From Mantis religiosa (taxonomy: Eukaryota > Arthropoda > Insecta > Mantodea > Mantidae), in NCBI GenBank assembly GCA_030765055.1, contig CM060953.1:73148336-73212335 (forward strand): 64,000 bases of DNA, given 5' to 3'. Shown one piece after another: positions 11,360 to 21,200 of the stretch. Position numbers and translations under genes: made by a program. The first letter of the stretch is position 1. Every line of letters begins with the position of its first letter. The notes under the pieces were generated by a model. That model was given only the letters and a program-made list of their open reading frames with translations. It did no database searches and had not been told where the DNA came from.

Positions 11360-11650
11360 GAAATCATTAAAAGTGGAAATCCATCGAATTAAGAAGCAAA
11401 GATCAATATAGCTTGATAATCAAGTGAAGTAGTTACGTTTCTTTGACACAATTTTCTATACTCACGCCATCTCCTGACCTGGCATTTAATTTACTGAAAA
11501 CAGTCTTTTGTTCAGTAATGCGAATTTTGATAGTGATTTGTCTTTGTTTATATTTGTGTTATATCCAGTATTTCATTCGTGGTTATAACATTTTATAAAT
11601 ATCCTGATAATGGGAGAGATGTACACTCTCGAAACATTTATATCCAATCA
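11360..11650 (+). mobile_element. 5'-truncated Penelope-like element 3' end, copy 1
   Basis: This region matches the reverse complement of 51700-51990 over its length (shared strings include ACGCCATCTCCTGAC, TTGTTCAGT and GTGGTTATAACATTT). The other copy encodes a Penelope-like GIY-YIG C-terminus just upstream; here that coding part is lost. The distal end carries a hammerhead-like string, CTGATAATGGGAGAG followed by a loop and CTCTCGAAAC, with a perfect 5-bp GAGAG/CTCTC helix. The conserved CTGATGA core is mutated to CTGATAA, so any ribozyme is probably inactive. Confidence 0.6.
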
Positions 11651-11694
11651 TCTTTTCACCTGGCGGCTGCCCGAGAATAAAGTGAACATGCATG

Positions 11695-12556
11695 TATGTC
11701 TACTATAACAGAAAAGCAGATGTTCATTGTGAAATAAGTATTAATTGACTTATCATTTCGTACATTCTTCATGGCCTACTTTTATGGTTGCATAATCTTT
11801 GCAGTGCATAACATTGCAGTATATAGTTTTCTAAAATTACGCACCTTCACATTACGCAGGCAAGACCCACCTCTCAAGTAGTTTATTTGCTTGCCGGTAG
11901 AGGGAAGCTTCAACACACACACGACTGGACATTGAAGATCTGAATGTCAGACCTTCGTTCTCAAGCCAGATCAGGGCTAGGCCCTCTACTGGCAGTGGAA
12001 TGTTTTGTAAGGAATGGTAACATGCGGCCGAAGATGAGGCTGGAGTTATATATAAGCCATCTGATGTTCTATTTTGTGTGCCTAGAAGCAGCCTTGGGCG
12101 ATTGTAGCGCTCTCCAGGATCGATGTCGTACTCACCTAGACCGCGGATGAGGAAGTTGAAGTTGTGGGAGAGATTTTGATAGAAGGAACGTGAAAGGGTA
12201 TGGATGTAGTCTGTTATTGTGGGGATACGTAGGTCACGTCGGACAACTAGATTGGGGATATACCAAGGGGAGTCTGTGGCAATGCGGAGGAAGAATTTCA
12301 AGGCAGTGTAGGTGAGACTTGGCTGCTACTCCCCATATTTCCCTGGCGTATGTGATGGCTGGCTGGAGTACTTGCTTATACAGGGGCAGTTTTGTAGGCA
12401 GAGACATGACTGACGGGAGGCCTCAAGGCTGCTGTCAGCAATTCTAATACGATCGCAAACCGCTAGGGGAATCGTATATAAACTCGCTCCATCAACGATG
12501 CTATTGATGACGTAAAATTTTGTGCGGAAATAGTACATTAGAAACGAACCCCGTGT
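11695..12556 (-). pseudogene. Jockey-like LINE reverse transcriptase C-terminus with 3' UTR (long form)
   Basis: Minus-strand translation gives PLYKQVLQPAITYA, IWGVAAKSHL, then after a one-base frameshift near 12300 FFLRIATDSPWYIPN, RDLRIPT and DYIHTLS. This is the C-terminal order of Jockey-clade non-LTR reverse transcriptases, after the catalytic palm. The palm itself is absent. The segment 12425-12556 upstream does not look like RT; it matches 3061-3195 and starts ATACACGG. The element thus has a 5' end joined directly to an RT C-terminus. The 3' region to about 11695 matches 3198-3467. Function when intact: target-primed reverse transcription. This copy is dead. Confidence 0.65.
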
Positions 12557-13471
12557 ATAAAGTCCTGTGCAGGTGCCAGAAATTGGAGGCACTTTCCTCT
12601 TGCTTCATACGTCAGTAATTTACTTTTCTGTTGAAATGTTTTTATTGTGGTGTTAGGAATAAGATAAGCGCTAATCCGCACTATATGTATTGCAGATTTG
12701 TCACCTGTACTGCCAGCCGGTCCTGAATCAATTTACGTCAAAGGTTATTCAACTAGGATAAACAAGCTCCAAAAAAGAAATATGAAAAAGCAGTGCTTGG
12801 ATATCAAACCAGAAATTTTGAGCCCCGTGAGCCACGTCTATGTCCCTGCTGTCACACATCTTTTAGCATCCATCCATAAAAATGTATAGAACAATTTCTA
12901 GTTGACGCTTATAAATATTAATGGGAAGTTGATTAAGAAATGCGATTTTGAATCGAAAAGCTATAGAATACCCATCAAATTATATATTTTTATAATTCTG
13001 TGATACCTGGTTCATAAGTTTTTGAAGCACAGCTTAATATAAGAGCACATAGGAGTAATACGTGATGCGTTATATCGGCATGTGTAGATATCGATATTCT
13101 GCAGCTCGTAATGAAGAGGCAGACTGCATCAAAGCTAATAATGAGCAATATTAAAGCAGATGATGGAACATTGACGTAGTTTGAAGCGGAAGGATTTGAG
13201 TCAGTCAGCTGTGCACTGCTCCGCTTATATCCTGAAACAATGTGCACTGGCTTAATTAAGAACAGAATAGCAGGTATTAACCGGTATGTGCACCATTATT
13301 AAAACGTAGAACCATTTGTATTACTTTTGTTCTGAGCAAAAAATGTAAGTAGGTATAGGATGTTTCAAAACTAGTTCCACGTTTATGACTATATCAATAG
13401 CTTTTGCTTAGGACTAGTTCTAGTGTAATATCCGGGACATACTTTACTGATAAGATACTGTATATATAAAC
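12557..13471. other. Spacer without recognised gene
   Basis: Open frames of 63 to 85 codons here have no family resemblance. No SINE or transposon match was noticed. Confidence 0.4.
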
Positions 13472-13706
13472 TCGAGGGTATCTAGTCGACCCGGGTTCGA
13501 TCCCAGGCGACCGCAAAGTGAGATTTATGATGTACAATACGGCGCTGGGGCGGGTTTTCTCCAGGACCTCCGGTTTCCCCCGCCATCTCATTGCACCGGT
13601 ACTCCAACTTCATCTCATGTATCATCAGTGTCACCGCTTGCGGTGGCGTATGTAGTAAAAGCGGGCGTTAAACAATAAACATTTTATTTCATTTCGAGGG
13701 TATCTA
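13472..13706 (+). mobile_element. SINE-B copy 1, 5' truncated, with 13-bp target duplication
   Basis: TCGAGGGTATCTA is present at 13472-13484 and 13694-13706, bracketing the insert. The insert starts at the B box (GGGTTCGATCCCAGG), so the A-box half is missing. The body has GTGAGATTT, GGCGCTGGGGCGGGTTTTCT and CTCCGGTTTCCCCCGCCATC, and the tail has CATCAGTGTCACCGC and GCGGGCGTTAA followed by an A/T-rich end. This copy has the type-1 tail shared with copies at 31.8, 46.7 and 55.1 kb. Confidence 0.8.
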
Positions 13707-13736
13707 CCAGGGCACATACCCACAGACTGAAGACTG

Positions 13737-14230
13737 ACCTCCCCCTCCCCCTCTGACGACCAGGGAGTTACCGAACTGTCCCTAAAGGGTGCCCGGCGCC
13801 TCCGTGGGGCTTTTCATAGGGCAAGACCTAGAGGCTAACAAGCCCCCGATCTGGTCCTGTGGACTCAAGACGGGATGGAGGTGGATACGCCACTTACGCG
13901 CGCCAACTCCAAAATGGGAAGGCTACCGATATGACCTCGGTGGGGCCGCCTGGTGATATAGCACACCTTCTACTAGCTATGCTGACTATTACGCGGGAAT
14001 ATTATGGCTTCCCTCAACCCCATCTGGAGATGTACTCCCACTGGTACCGGGAACCACTGCCCCCTCGCGTCCAACCCAATCCGAAAAACTCCCAATGAGG
14101 GAGGGGCTCGAATATTCACTTCGAGGTTCCTCTAGTAACGTCAGAAGTACCACGAGTGCTAGGGGTCCGGTAGCGCCCGTACCACTGTAGCTGAAGGGGA
14201 CGCATCCCTTCCACTACGGTAACTGTTAAG
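13737..14230 (-). repeat. GC-rich dispersed element, copy 1
   Basis: The reverse complement of 14222 back to about 13860 matches 33768-34120: shared strings include TACTAGAGGAACCTCG, TATTCGAGCCCCTC, TTCGGATTGGGTTGG and GTGTGCTA-ATCACC. The copy at 33761 has an A22 run near its end and clean target duplications, which supports a retroposed origin. A 79-codon frame (13859-14098) is a by-product of the GC-rich sequence. I do not recognise the family. Confidence 0.6.
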
Positions 14231-14379
14231 ATACTGATAAGAAAAGCTAGCTGAGGCAACCGATAAAATGGTCGCAGGAGCTTGCAATCAAGAAATTATT
14301 AATCCTTGCATGGTATCAGCTCTGAAAAGCCATATATATCCGGGGTCTGTTTTCAGACCAAAGTGATTCTAACAACTAT
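14231..14379. other. Flank of the gypsy insertion, target site
   Basis: Short unique-looking sequence ending in CTAT (14376-14379), the 5' copy of the 4-bp target duplication; the 3' copy is at 23859-23862. Confidence 0.7.
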
Positions 14380-15549
14380 TGATACCGTCCCTGTTAGGCT
14401 ATATCATCATAATAACCCCGAAAGTCTGATTACATGCATAATTAAGGGCGGATAGATGCCACAATAGGAATTAAAGTTATAATAAATATAGTATAATGAT
14501 TAAGCATACAAGTGCAGGTACCAAACAGGCAATCCCAATATATATTATTAAAAGCATGAACCCAACGTTTTAAGGGAGAGGTCAAAATGAACATTGTTCC
14601 GCACAGACAGGTTCTTTGGGCATTTCTTGCCGACAAAGGTAGGATTCTCCAAGGGTAGACCCTCGGCGCCAGCATGAGTATTGACCTGAAAATAATGTGA
14701 CGAGAGAATAGACTCTGGAATCTAAGGCACACAGTTCCAAACATGCTTATGCATTAATTAGCTAGACCGTGGGAAAGAGAAATTCGCCAGGAATACATGC
14801 CTCATACACTAGAAATTGTTATTTATTCAAGAGTAGGGATAAAACACAACCTATAAGGGACAAGCAACCGGTCACATGACCTCTAAAGTGTCCAAAATTC
14901 GGCGGAAGGTAGGGGAAATTCGTGTAATGGCGACAGTCGATGTTTGCTAGGAAAATCACTCTGTTTCGGCGTGTGATGAAGGCAACAAGTACAGAAATTT
15001 CATCAGAGTCCGCGTTCGTGGATAGACGGAGTAACTCACATTAAGTGGTTATCGAACACTGTGCTTGCGAATGAGAGAAACTGCACTCGTTACAACGTCA
15101 TTAAGATATTACCAAACTCTGTTCTTTTGTTCAATGATCCTCCGGAAATACTACGTTACGCGAAGTAATTCACTACCGACGTTTAAGAACAACGCGTACA
15201 CCGAAACATATAAGTTGTGTCATGCGCGCAGCAACGTGAAAGTTTCAAATCTTGCGCCTAATGTGCGAATAACATCGTCAATAGTGGCGAGTGGAGAGGA
15301 CTAATTATAACAATAAACTTGGTATTCAAAGGTCGTGGTGTCTTATCTGTGATAATACCCACACCCTGTCAGGACGCACCCACTCCCTGGTACTCAAAAA
15401 GCGAGTACTCATGCAAACCTACCCTGAGAAAAACCCCGACCAGTTGGAAACCTCCCATCCATAGTCCTCACCTATCACATATCATATCTTATGAGGTGTT
15501 GAGTGCCGGGAGGGCTCAACGAGGTACTTAACGGGCAAGGACCGCCTCA
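14380..15549 (+). repeat. 5' LTR of gypsy element
   Basis: It starts TGATACCGTCCCTG and ends GGACCGCCTCA, 1170 bp. AATAAA at 15312-15317 can serve as a polyadenylation signal, and TATAAG at about 15209 lies roughly 100 bp upstream of it, a possible core promoter. Three minus- and plus-strand frames of 70 to 100 codons inside the LTR occur identically in the other LTR because the LTRs match; they are not considered genes. Confidence 0.95.
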
Positions 15550-15552
15550 TAA

Positions 15553-15640
15553 ATTGGCGCCACAACGTGGTTAACGTAGTCCTGACGGTACCATCAACCC
15601 AACGTGGTTAACGCAGTCCTGACTGTACCAGTGACCTACA
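15553..15640 (+). other. Primer-binding site and 37-bp tandem leader duplication
   Basis: TGGCGCCACAACGTGG at 15555-15570 begins six bases after the LTR. TGG pairs with tRNA 3'-CCA, and the rest is close to the Lys-tRNA (CUU) primer sites known from insect gypsy elements, with one extra A after TGGCGCC. A segment starting CAACGTGGTTAACG is repeated at 15563 and 15600 (37-bp period), so half of the primer site is duplicated downstream. The tRNA identity is inference. Confidence 0.65.
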
Positions 15641-16096
15641 ACATTTGGAGCATTCTTCGGAGTCTCGACTGATGTATTCACCGTCGTAAGTACCGCCAAC
15701 TAGACCTTGGAACCAACGGAGCCCAGAACACCTAGGACGATGCACCAGTGAACAACGCAACGGAGTAAGACTTCACGCAGGACAGCCAACGTCGACAAGA
15801 CAACAACGTAGACGCAACAATACCTCGTAGTGCAACACAGCTTCAACCCCCCCCCATGTGAAAGTGATAAAACCCTGACTCAGGAAGACAGCAACACCAG
15901 GCACGGACATCAACAGTACGTAAGTGGAGATAATTGGATGTAAATGTATTTTTTGTTTTATAAATTAATTGTTGTATTTGCATGAGTAGATAGATGCTGC
16001 CAGTAGGAATAGGACTTAGAAAAGCGTGCATAAAAAAAAAAAAAAAATTAACGAAATTTTGAGAACCCGGAAAAGTGAGTAAAAAGGAATAAGCGG
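15641..16096 (+). other. Gypsy 5' leader (untranslated)
   Basis: About 450 bp without a long frame, with a C run near 15846 and an A14-type run at about 16033-16047. It would contain packaging and dimerisation signals in related elements, but none can be pointed out by eye. Confidence 0.6.
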
Positions 16097-18253
16097 ATGA
16101 TACTCCGAAATAAGAAAGTAATTGAGATAGGTAGCAACATGGCAGACAATAACATTTTAGAAGTGTACCAGGAATCTGAGGGAATGGATGTAGGCGTTGA
16201 GGGAAACAGAGAATGTAATATTAGGCAGGCCGAGGTAACTACTCCGGTACCGAACAGGAATACAGCAAGTATGGATAGCATGATGCAAATGTTGCTAGAG
16301 AAGATGAACTTGATAGGGAATGAATTAGGGGAGCTAAACAACAAAATTACCTCTCAAGGCAATGAGTTAGGTGAGCTAAACCACAAAATTACTGCCCAAG
16401 GTAATGAGTTAGGCAATGAGTTAGGGGAGCTAAACAACAAAATTACCTCTCAAGGTAATGAGTTAGGTGAGCTAAACCACAAAATTACTGCCCAAGGCAA
16501 TGAGCTAGGCAATGAATTAGGGGAGCTGAACCGTAAGATTACCGCTCAAGGTAGCGAATTAAGCAGTAAAATTGCCGCACACAGTAGTGAATTGGCAGAT
16601 ATTAGTAAACAACTCAAGGAGCAAGAAAGCAAATTTACAACGGCACAGGGAGAAATGAGTAACCAGATAAATAGGCAGTTTAGTGAGGTTATGAGTGAGG
16701 TAATTGGAGTAAGAAATAACCTTCAGGGTGAAATATGCGTAGTGAGGAGTGAACTCAGATCCACTCAGGAAGAGGTGCGACAAATTAGGGCAGATTATAA
16801 GGAAGCTGGCAGCATGAATAATAACATCAGTGTAACAATGAATAATAAGATAGATGAGTTAAGGAATGAGACCATGACTACATGTGTCAATATTTCAGAC
16901 AAGTGTAACGAATTAGAGGTTGGGGTTGCATCCGAATTGGAAAGTGTAAGAGCTTTAATAGGGGAAAGTCAAAAATCATGTGCCAACGAGATAGTTAAAG
17001 TACGGGATGAATTGACACAGGTAGTCACCTCACAATGTGATAAGGTACGAGAAAAGATGAAAGAAATAGCTGTTAGAGAGGTAAGGGAATTATGGAAACG
17101 CGGAGAAAACCCTTTACAAAGTCCCGCTTCCACACTTCCCGTCACCTCAGACAATATACTTCCTGTCACATCAGACAATGGAAGACAGAGTGAAGAAAGA
17201 ACCAATATTAGTGTAGATGACCCATTGTCACATTCTGACAGTAGTTACCGATTTCATAACGCGCCCGGGACTCGCCATACAATACCTATGTCAATGCAAT
17301 TTCTAAGCGAATTGCCTGTCCCACAATTTGATAGCACGCGCGATAACGCCAAACAATTCATCAACGATTTAGAGGCATATTTTAACTTAAGAGGAATCCC
17401 AGAAGAATACAAGATGATAATAGTTCAGAGGGGCCTGAAAGGACATGCTTTAAATTGGTTTCGGCTGACGGTAGGAGAATCGGCACGGTACAATCACTTT
17501 CGGGCGGCCTTCATACAGAAATATTGGAGTGACGCCGCACAATACAACGTCAGGAACCAAATTAATAATGGTAGGTACCCCAGAGGCTCTCACGAATCGA
17601 TGACGGACTACTTTTTGAGACTAGGACAATTGAGTAAACTCTTGGAACCAGCCATGCCGGAAGACCAATTCATAGCGCTTATGGGAAATCACTATCCCGA
17701 TGTAATCAGGAATCATATCGTAGTGGCACGACCACGGACAATGGGAGAAGCGATAGACTTGCTGACCGCATTACAGGGACATGGAACACAAACAGGTTGG
17801 ACTGAAGAAAACTTAGACTTTAGGCCACAACCCAGACGACATTTCAATGATGGGATGAGGGCACAACAGCCTAGAAACGGGTACCATAACTATAACCCAG
17901 GCAACAGGGATAGGAACCCGCGACCATATGATACACGGCTGAGAGAAGAATGGCGACACAGCAGCCATCAAAATAGCAATAACAGGCCTCCACAAACGTA
18001 CCCTGTGAGGTACATGTCCTTCGCCCGGCGTGGACACGCAAGTAATAACAATACACTTCGGGGAAACAATAGACCTAGAAGCCGTGAAGAGAATTACCGA
18101 ACTACGACCACTAACGACCGCCCCATAGTTGAGAGCCAGACGCAGGCAACATTGCCACGCCCACCTTCGCCGCTGACGAGCACGCACACCTTTTACAATG
18201 CAAATGCAGCCAGTACGAGTCAACTCAGGACTCCAACCCCGACGGAAAACTAA
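16097..18253 (+). CDS. gag: Gag polyprotein of gypsy element
   Basis: 718 codons. This is the structural protein that would form the cytoplasmic particle packaging the element's RNA. Residues about 74-160 are a run of near-identical repeats built on GNELGELNxKITxQ, followed by a further S/K/Q/E-rich stretch to about 350; the pattern suggests a long coiled coil. Residues about 400-560 (LPVPQFDSTRDNAKQF, then LKGHALNWF and YPDVIRNHI) look like a retrotransposon capsid domain. The C-terminal 140 residues are rich in R, N and P and are probably RNA-binding, but there is no CCHC zinc knuckle. The first ATG is at 16097; a second, Met15 at 16139 (CAACATGG), has a better Kozak context. The stop is at 18251. 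Confidence 0.9.
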   Translation: MILRNKKVIEIGSNMADNNILEVYQESEGMDVGVEGNRECNIRQAEVTTPVPNRNTASMDSMMQMLLEKMNLIGNELGELNNKITSQGNELGELNHKITAQGNELGNELGELNNKITSQGNELGELNHKITAQGNELGNELGELNRKITAQGSELSSKIAAHSSELADISKQLKEQESKFTTAQGEMSNQINRQFSEVMSEVIGVRNNLQGEICVVRSELRSTQEEVRQIRADYKEAGSMNNNISVTMNNKIDELRNETMTTCVNISDKCNELEVGVASELESVRALIGESQKSCANEIVKVRDELTQVVTSQCDKVREKMKEIAVREVRELWKRGENPLQSPASTLPVTSDNILPVTSDNGRQSEERTNISVDDPLSHSDSSYRFHNAPGTRHTIPMSMQFLSELPVPQFDSTRDNAKQFINDLEAYFNLRGIPEEYKMIIVQRGLKGHALNWFRLTVGESARYNHFRAAFIQKYWSDAAQYNVRNQINNGRYPRGSHESMTDYFLRLGQLSKLLEPAMPEDQFIALMGNHYPDVIRNHIVVARPRTMGEAIDLLTALQGHGTQTGWTEENLDFRPQPRRHFNDGMRAQQPRNGYHNYNPGNRDRNPRPYDTRLREEWRHSSHQNSNNRPPQTYPVRYMSFARRGHASNNNTLRGNNRPRSREENYRTTTTNDRPIVESQTQATLPRPPSPLTSTHTFYNANAASTSQLRTPTPTEN

Positions 18254-18254
18254 G
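18240..18254 (+). promoter_or_regulatory. Candidate -1 ribosomal frameshift site
   Basis: The pol frame is -1 relative to gag and is open from 18133, overlapping the last 120 nt of gag. GGAAAAC at 18244-18250, read G-GAA-AAC in the gag frame, sits directly before the gag TAA. The A-site AAAAC fits -1 slippage, though the P-site part (GGA) is not the strict X-XXY pattern. Pol has no ATG near its start, which supports a Gag-Pol fusion. A downstream pseudoknot was not assessed. Confidence 0.45.
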
Positions 18255-18264
18255 GTCCGGATGG

Positions 18265-21200
18265 GTGGATTCCCCGCACGCATCCGATAAGAAGACACTC
18301 CGAGTCGCACAAAACCTTGGGGACGTAGAATTAAGCAGTACAAGAATACAAAAACAGTTGGAGCCAGTAGTGCCGCGAAATAAAGAAAATAACAGTTTTG
18401 GAGCAAGCGGTAGCAAAATTACGTCATTAGAAAGGAACACTGCAACGCAAGAAGTTATGGAGGCACCGAGAATAAGTGGTGAGATAGCAGGAATGACCTT
18501 TAATATGGTAGTTGATACTGGGTCATCTGTAACCGTATGCAGCGAAAACCTTTACGACCAGTTGGTTAATCTGAAAATAAAAATGCAAACATTGCCGGTA
18601 AAGAATGCAGTATGCAGTGGCGCGATTGGACGGACAAAGCAACGTATAACTAAACAAATCTTGCTTAACACCAGGGTGCAAAACAACGAAATGCAGTTTG
18701 TATGTTTTGTCGTGAGAGGACTCGCAACTGATATTATTTTAGGAAGCGACCTACTACACATGTTGAAATCAAACATTGATTACAAAGAATCCCAAATCAC
18801 ATTTAATATATCAGGGACTAAGGTAGAAATTCCATTTATCTCTGGACCTCAGGAAAGTCATGTTCACCTGTCCGAGGGGGAGAGCAGATTACAGGACGAA
18901 GAATTTTACGTAGAAGCCATTCATATTGGGAATGACGATGGAGTAAACGATAGAAGTCTGCAATGTTTACAAAATAGACGGGAGTGCAGTGACCTAGAGA
19001 GCAAGACAGCTGATGGCATAATGCACGCAGAAGAAAGGGGCAGACGTAAACAGACGGAGGAGACAAAAGAGACCTTCGCGGAGCAGGTAGAAACACGAAT
19101 CGGACAGCTGACCCAACTTTCCATAGAACAACGACAGAGACTGCAAAACATTTTGTTAAAAAACCGAAATATTTTTTCCGCTAGAACGGGCAGATGCAAT
19201 ATGTTTACATATTCATTTGAAGTTGCTGAAGTACCAATCAACCACTACAAATGTAGGATTATACCCCAGGAAATAAGGGAGGCGGTATCTGAAAAGATAA
19301 CCGAAATGTTGCAGGACGGAATAATAGAAGTTTCGGACACACCGTACGTACAACCACTGTGTATTGTTAAGAAAAAGAACGGTACAGTCAGAATAACTAT
19401 CGACGCGCGACATTTGAACCAATTTATCAAGCCTGATAATGCCAGGACGCAAAACATAGAGGAAATATTAGCCGGAATCGGGAGACAGAAATGGTTTACA
19501 TCTCTCGATCTAACTAACTCATACTTACAAATTGAAGTAGAGCCAAAATTGCGGAAATACCTAGGATTCATCCATCAAGGAAGAGTGTACTGCTTTCGAC
19601 GATGCCCGTTCGGCTTGTGCGTCTCAGGGAGTGGTTTCTTGCGAGCCATGCACGCTGTATTTGGAACAAATACTGGAAATTACATTTCCCAATACGTGGA
19701 CGACATATTAGTGCATGACCTAGACACCGACTTACACCTGGACCATCTGGAAACGATACTAGACCGAGTTGGAGAGTGTGGCCTAACCTTAAACTGGGAC
19801 AAGTGCAAGTTTTTCGCACAGACTGTAACATTTTTAGGATATGTAATTTCAGGTGAAACCATATCACCGGATAAGGAACGCATAGCGTCCATTTTGAAAA
19901 TACCGCGACCACGGAATGCAAAACAAGTGAAGAAGTTTTTAGGTGTGTTAGGATACCAGAGCCGATTTTTAATAAATTATGCCAAGGAAACGGCTCCTTT
20001 GAGGGCACTGTTGTTAAAGAACACTAAATGGAGTTGGTCGGACCTAGAGGAGAATACGTTCAATAAATTGAAACAGTTGTTTGCCAACTCAATATTATTA
20101 ACACGCCCCAGAGCGGACTTGCCTTTCATTATGTATACCGATGCTTCAATGGTTGCATACGGGTGCATTCTAACCCAGGAATACCCCGAAGGGGAGCTCC
20201 ACGTCATTGCGACAGCGTCAAGGTCGCTAAACGCTGCTGAAAGAATCGCATGTGTTACTGAGCAAGAGATTGGTGCTATATTTTACGGAATACAAAAGTT
20301 CAAACATTATATTTATAACAAACCAGTCATCATATACACCGACCACGTGAGCCTAGCATTTATAAAGAATTGTAAGATGACCAGTGGAAAAATATCAAGG
20401 TATATCCATGAGATAATGTCATACCGTGTAGATATAAGGCACATCCCCGGAAGCTGTAATATTTTTAGTGACCTTCTTTCGAGGATAAGCATCGGTGAGA
20501 ACCTTCCCGAGACTGTACCGAGTGCGCAACGAGAAGTCAAAATAATGAAATTAGACTTAAAATTGAATGACAGAGTGGCTACAAAATTGAAACGATTAGA
20601 GGAATACCAGCGAAACGACAGTAAATTGGCCAAAATTCGGGAAACTCTGCCCCCAATTGGACCAGAAAACAAAGGAAAGTTAGGGTTATTTGAAAATGTG
20701 ATATACAAATTACATGGAAGACACGTACCTGCCTGGAAAATATATATACCCGCCGAATTAGAGGAGTTGGTAATTGAGGCATACCATGTTGCATTAATTC
20801 ACGCAGGCGTAGACAGAACGTGCTTAACTATATCGGAACACCTCTACTTGCCAAAATTAGGAAGAAAAGCCCGAAAAATTATATCCACTTGTGAGATCTG
20901 CCAGAAGGCAAAGCCCCTTAATATTAAATTCGATAGAACACCGATGGCCATATCTAGAGATTCACCTCTGAAAATGATCGCTCTGGATGAACATGGCCCA
21001 TTGCCCACAGGTAGAACTGGCCTAAAGTACATATTCGTCATGGTTGACGTAATGACGAAGTTTGTAACCCTGTACCCACTAAAGAGGTTAACCAGCGCCA
21101 AATGCGCAGAAAAGATAGTTAAGGAATACATCCCTAGGTATGGCAAGATGGATGCAATTTTGCTGGACAATGCAACTGTACACCATGGACATAAGTTTGT

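Noticed and set aside
14442..15531. Frames of 100, 79 and 70 codons in the LTR, repeated identically at 22751-23840
   Set aside because: They are duplicated because the LTRs match; no similarity to known LTR-encoded proteins.
18265..18267. GTG as a true initiation codon for pol
   Set aside because: Eukaryotic ribosomes rarely initiate at GTG, and the frame is open far upstream within gag, so -1 frameshifting is more plausible.
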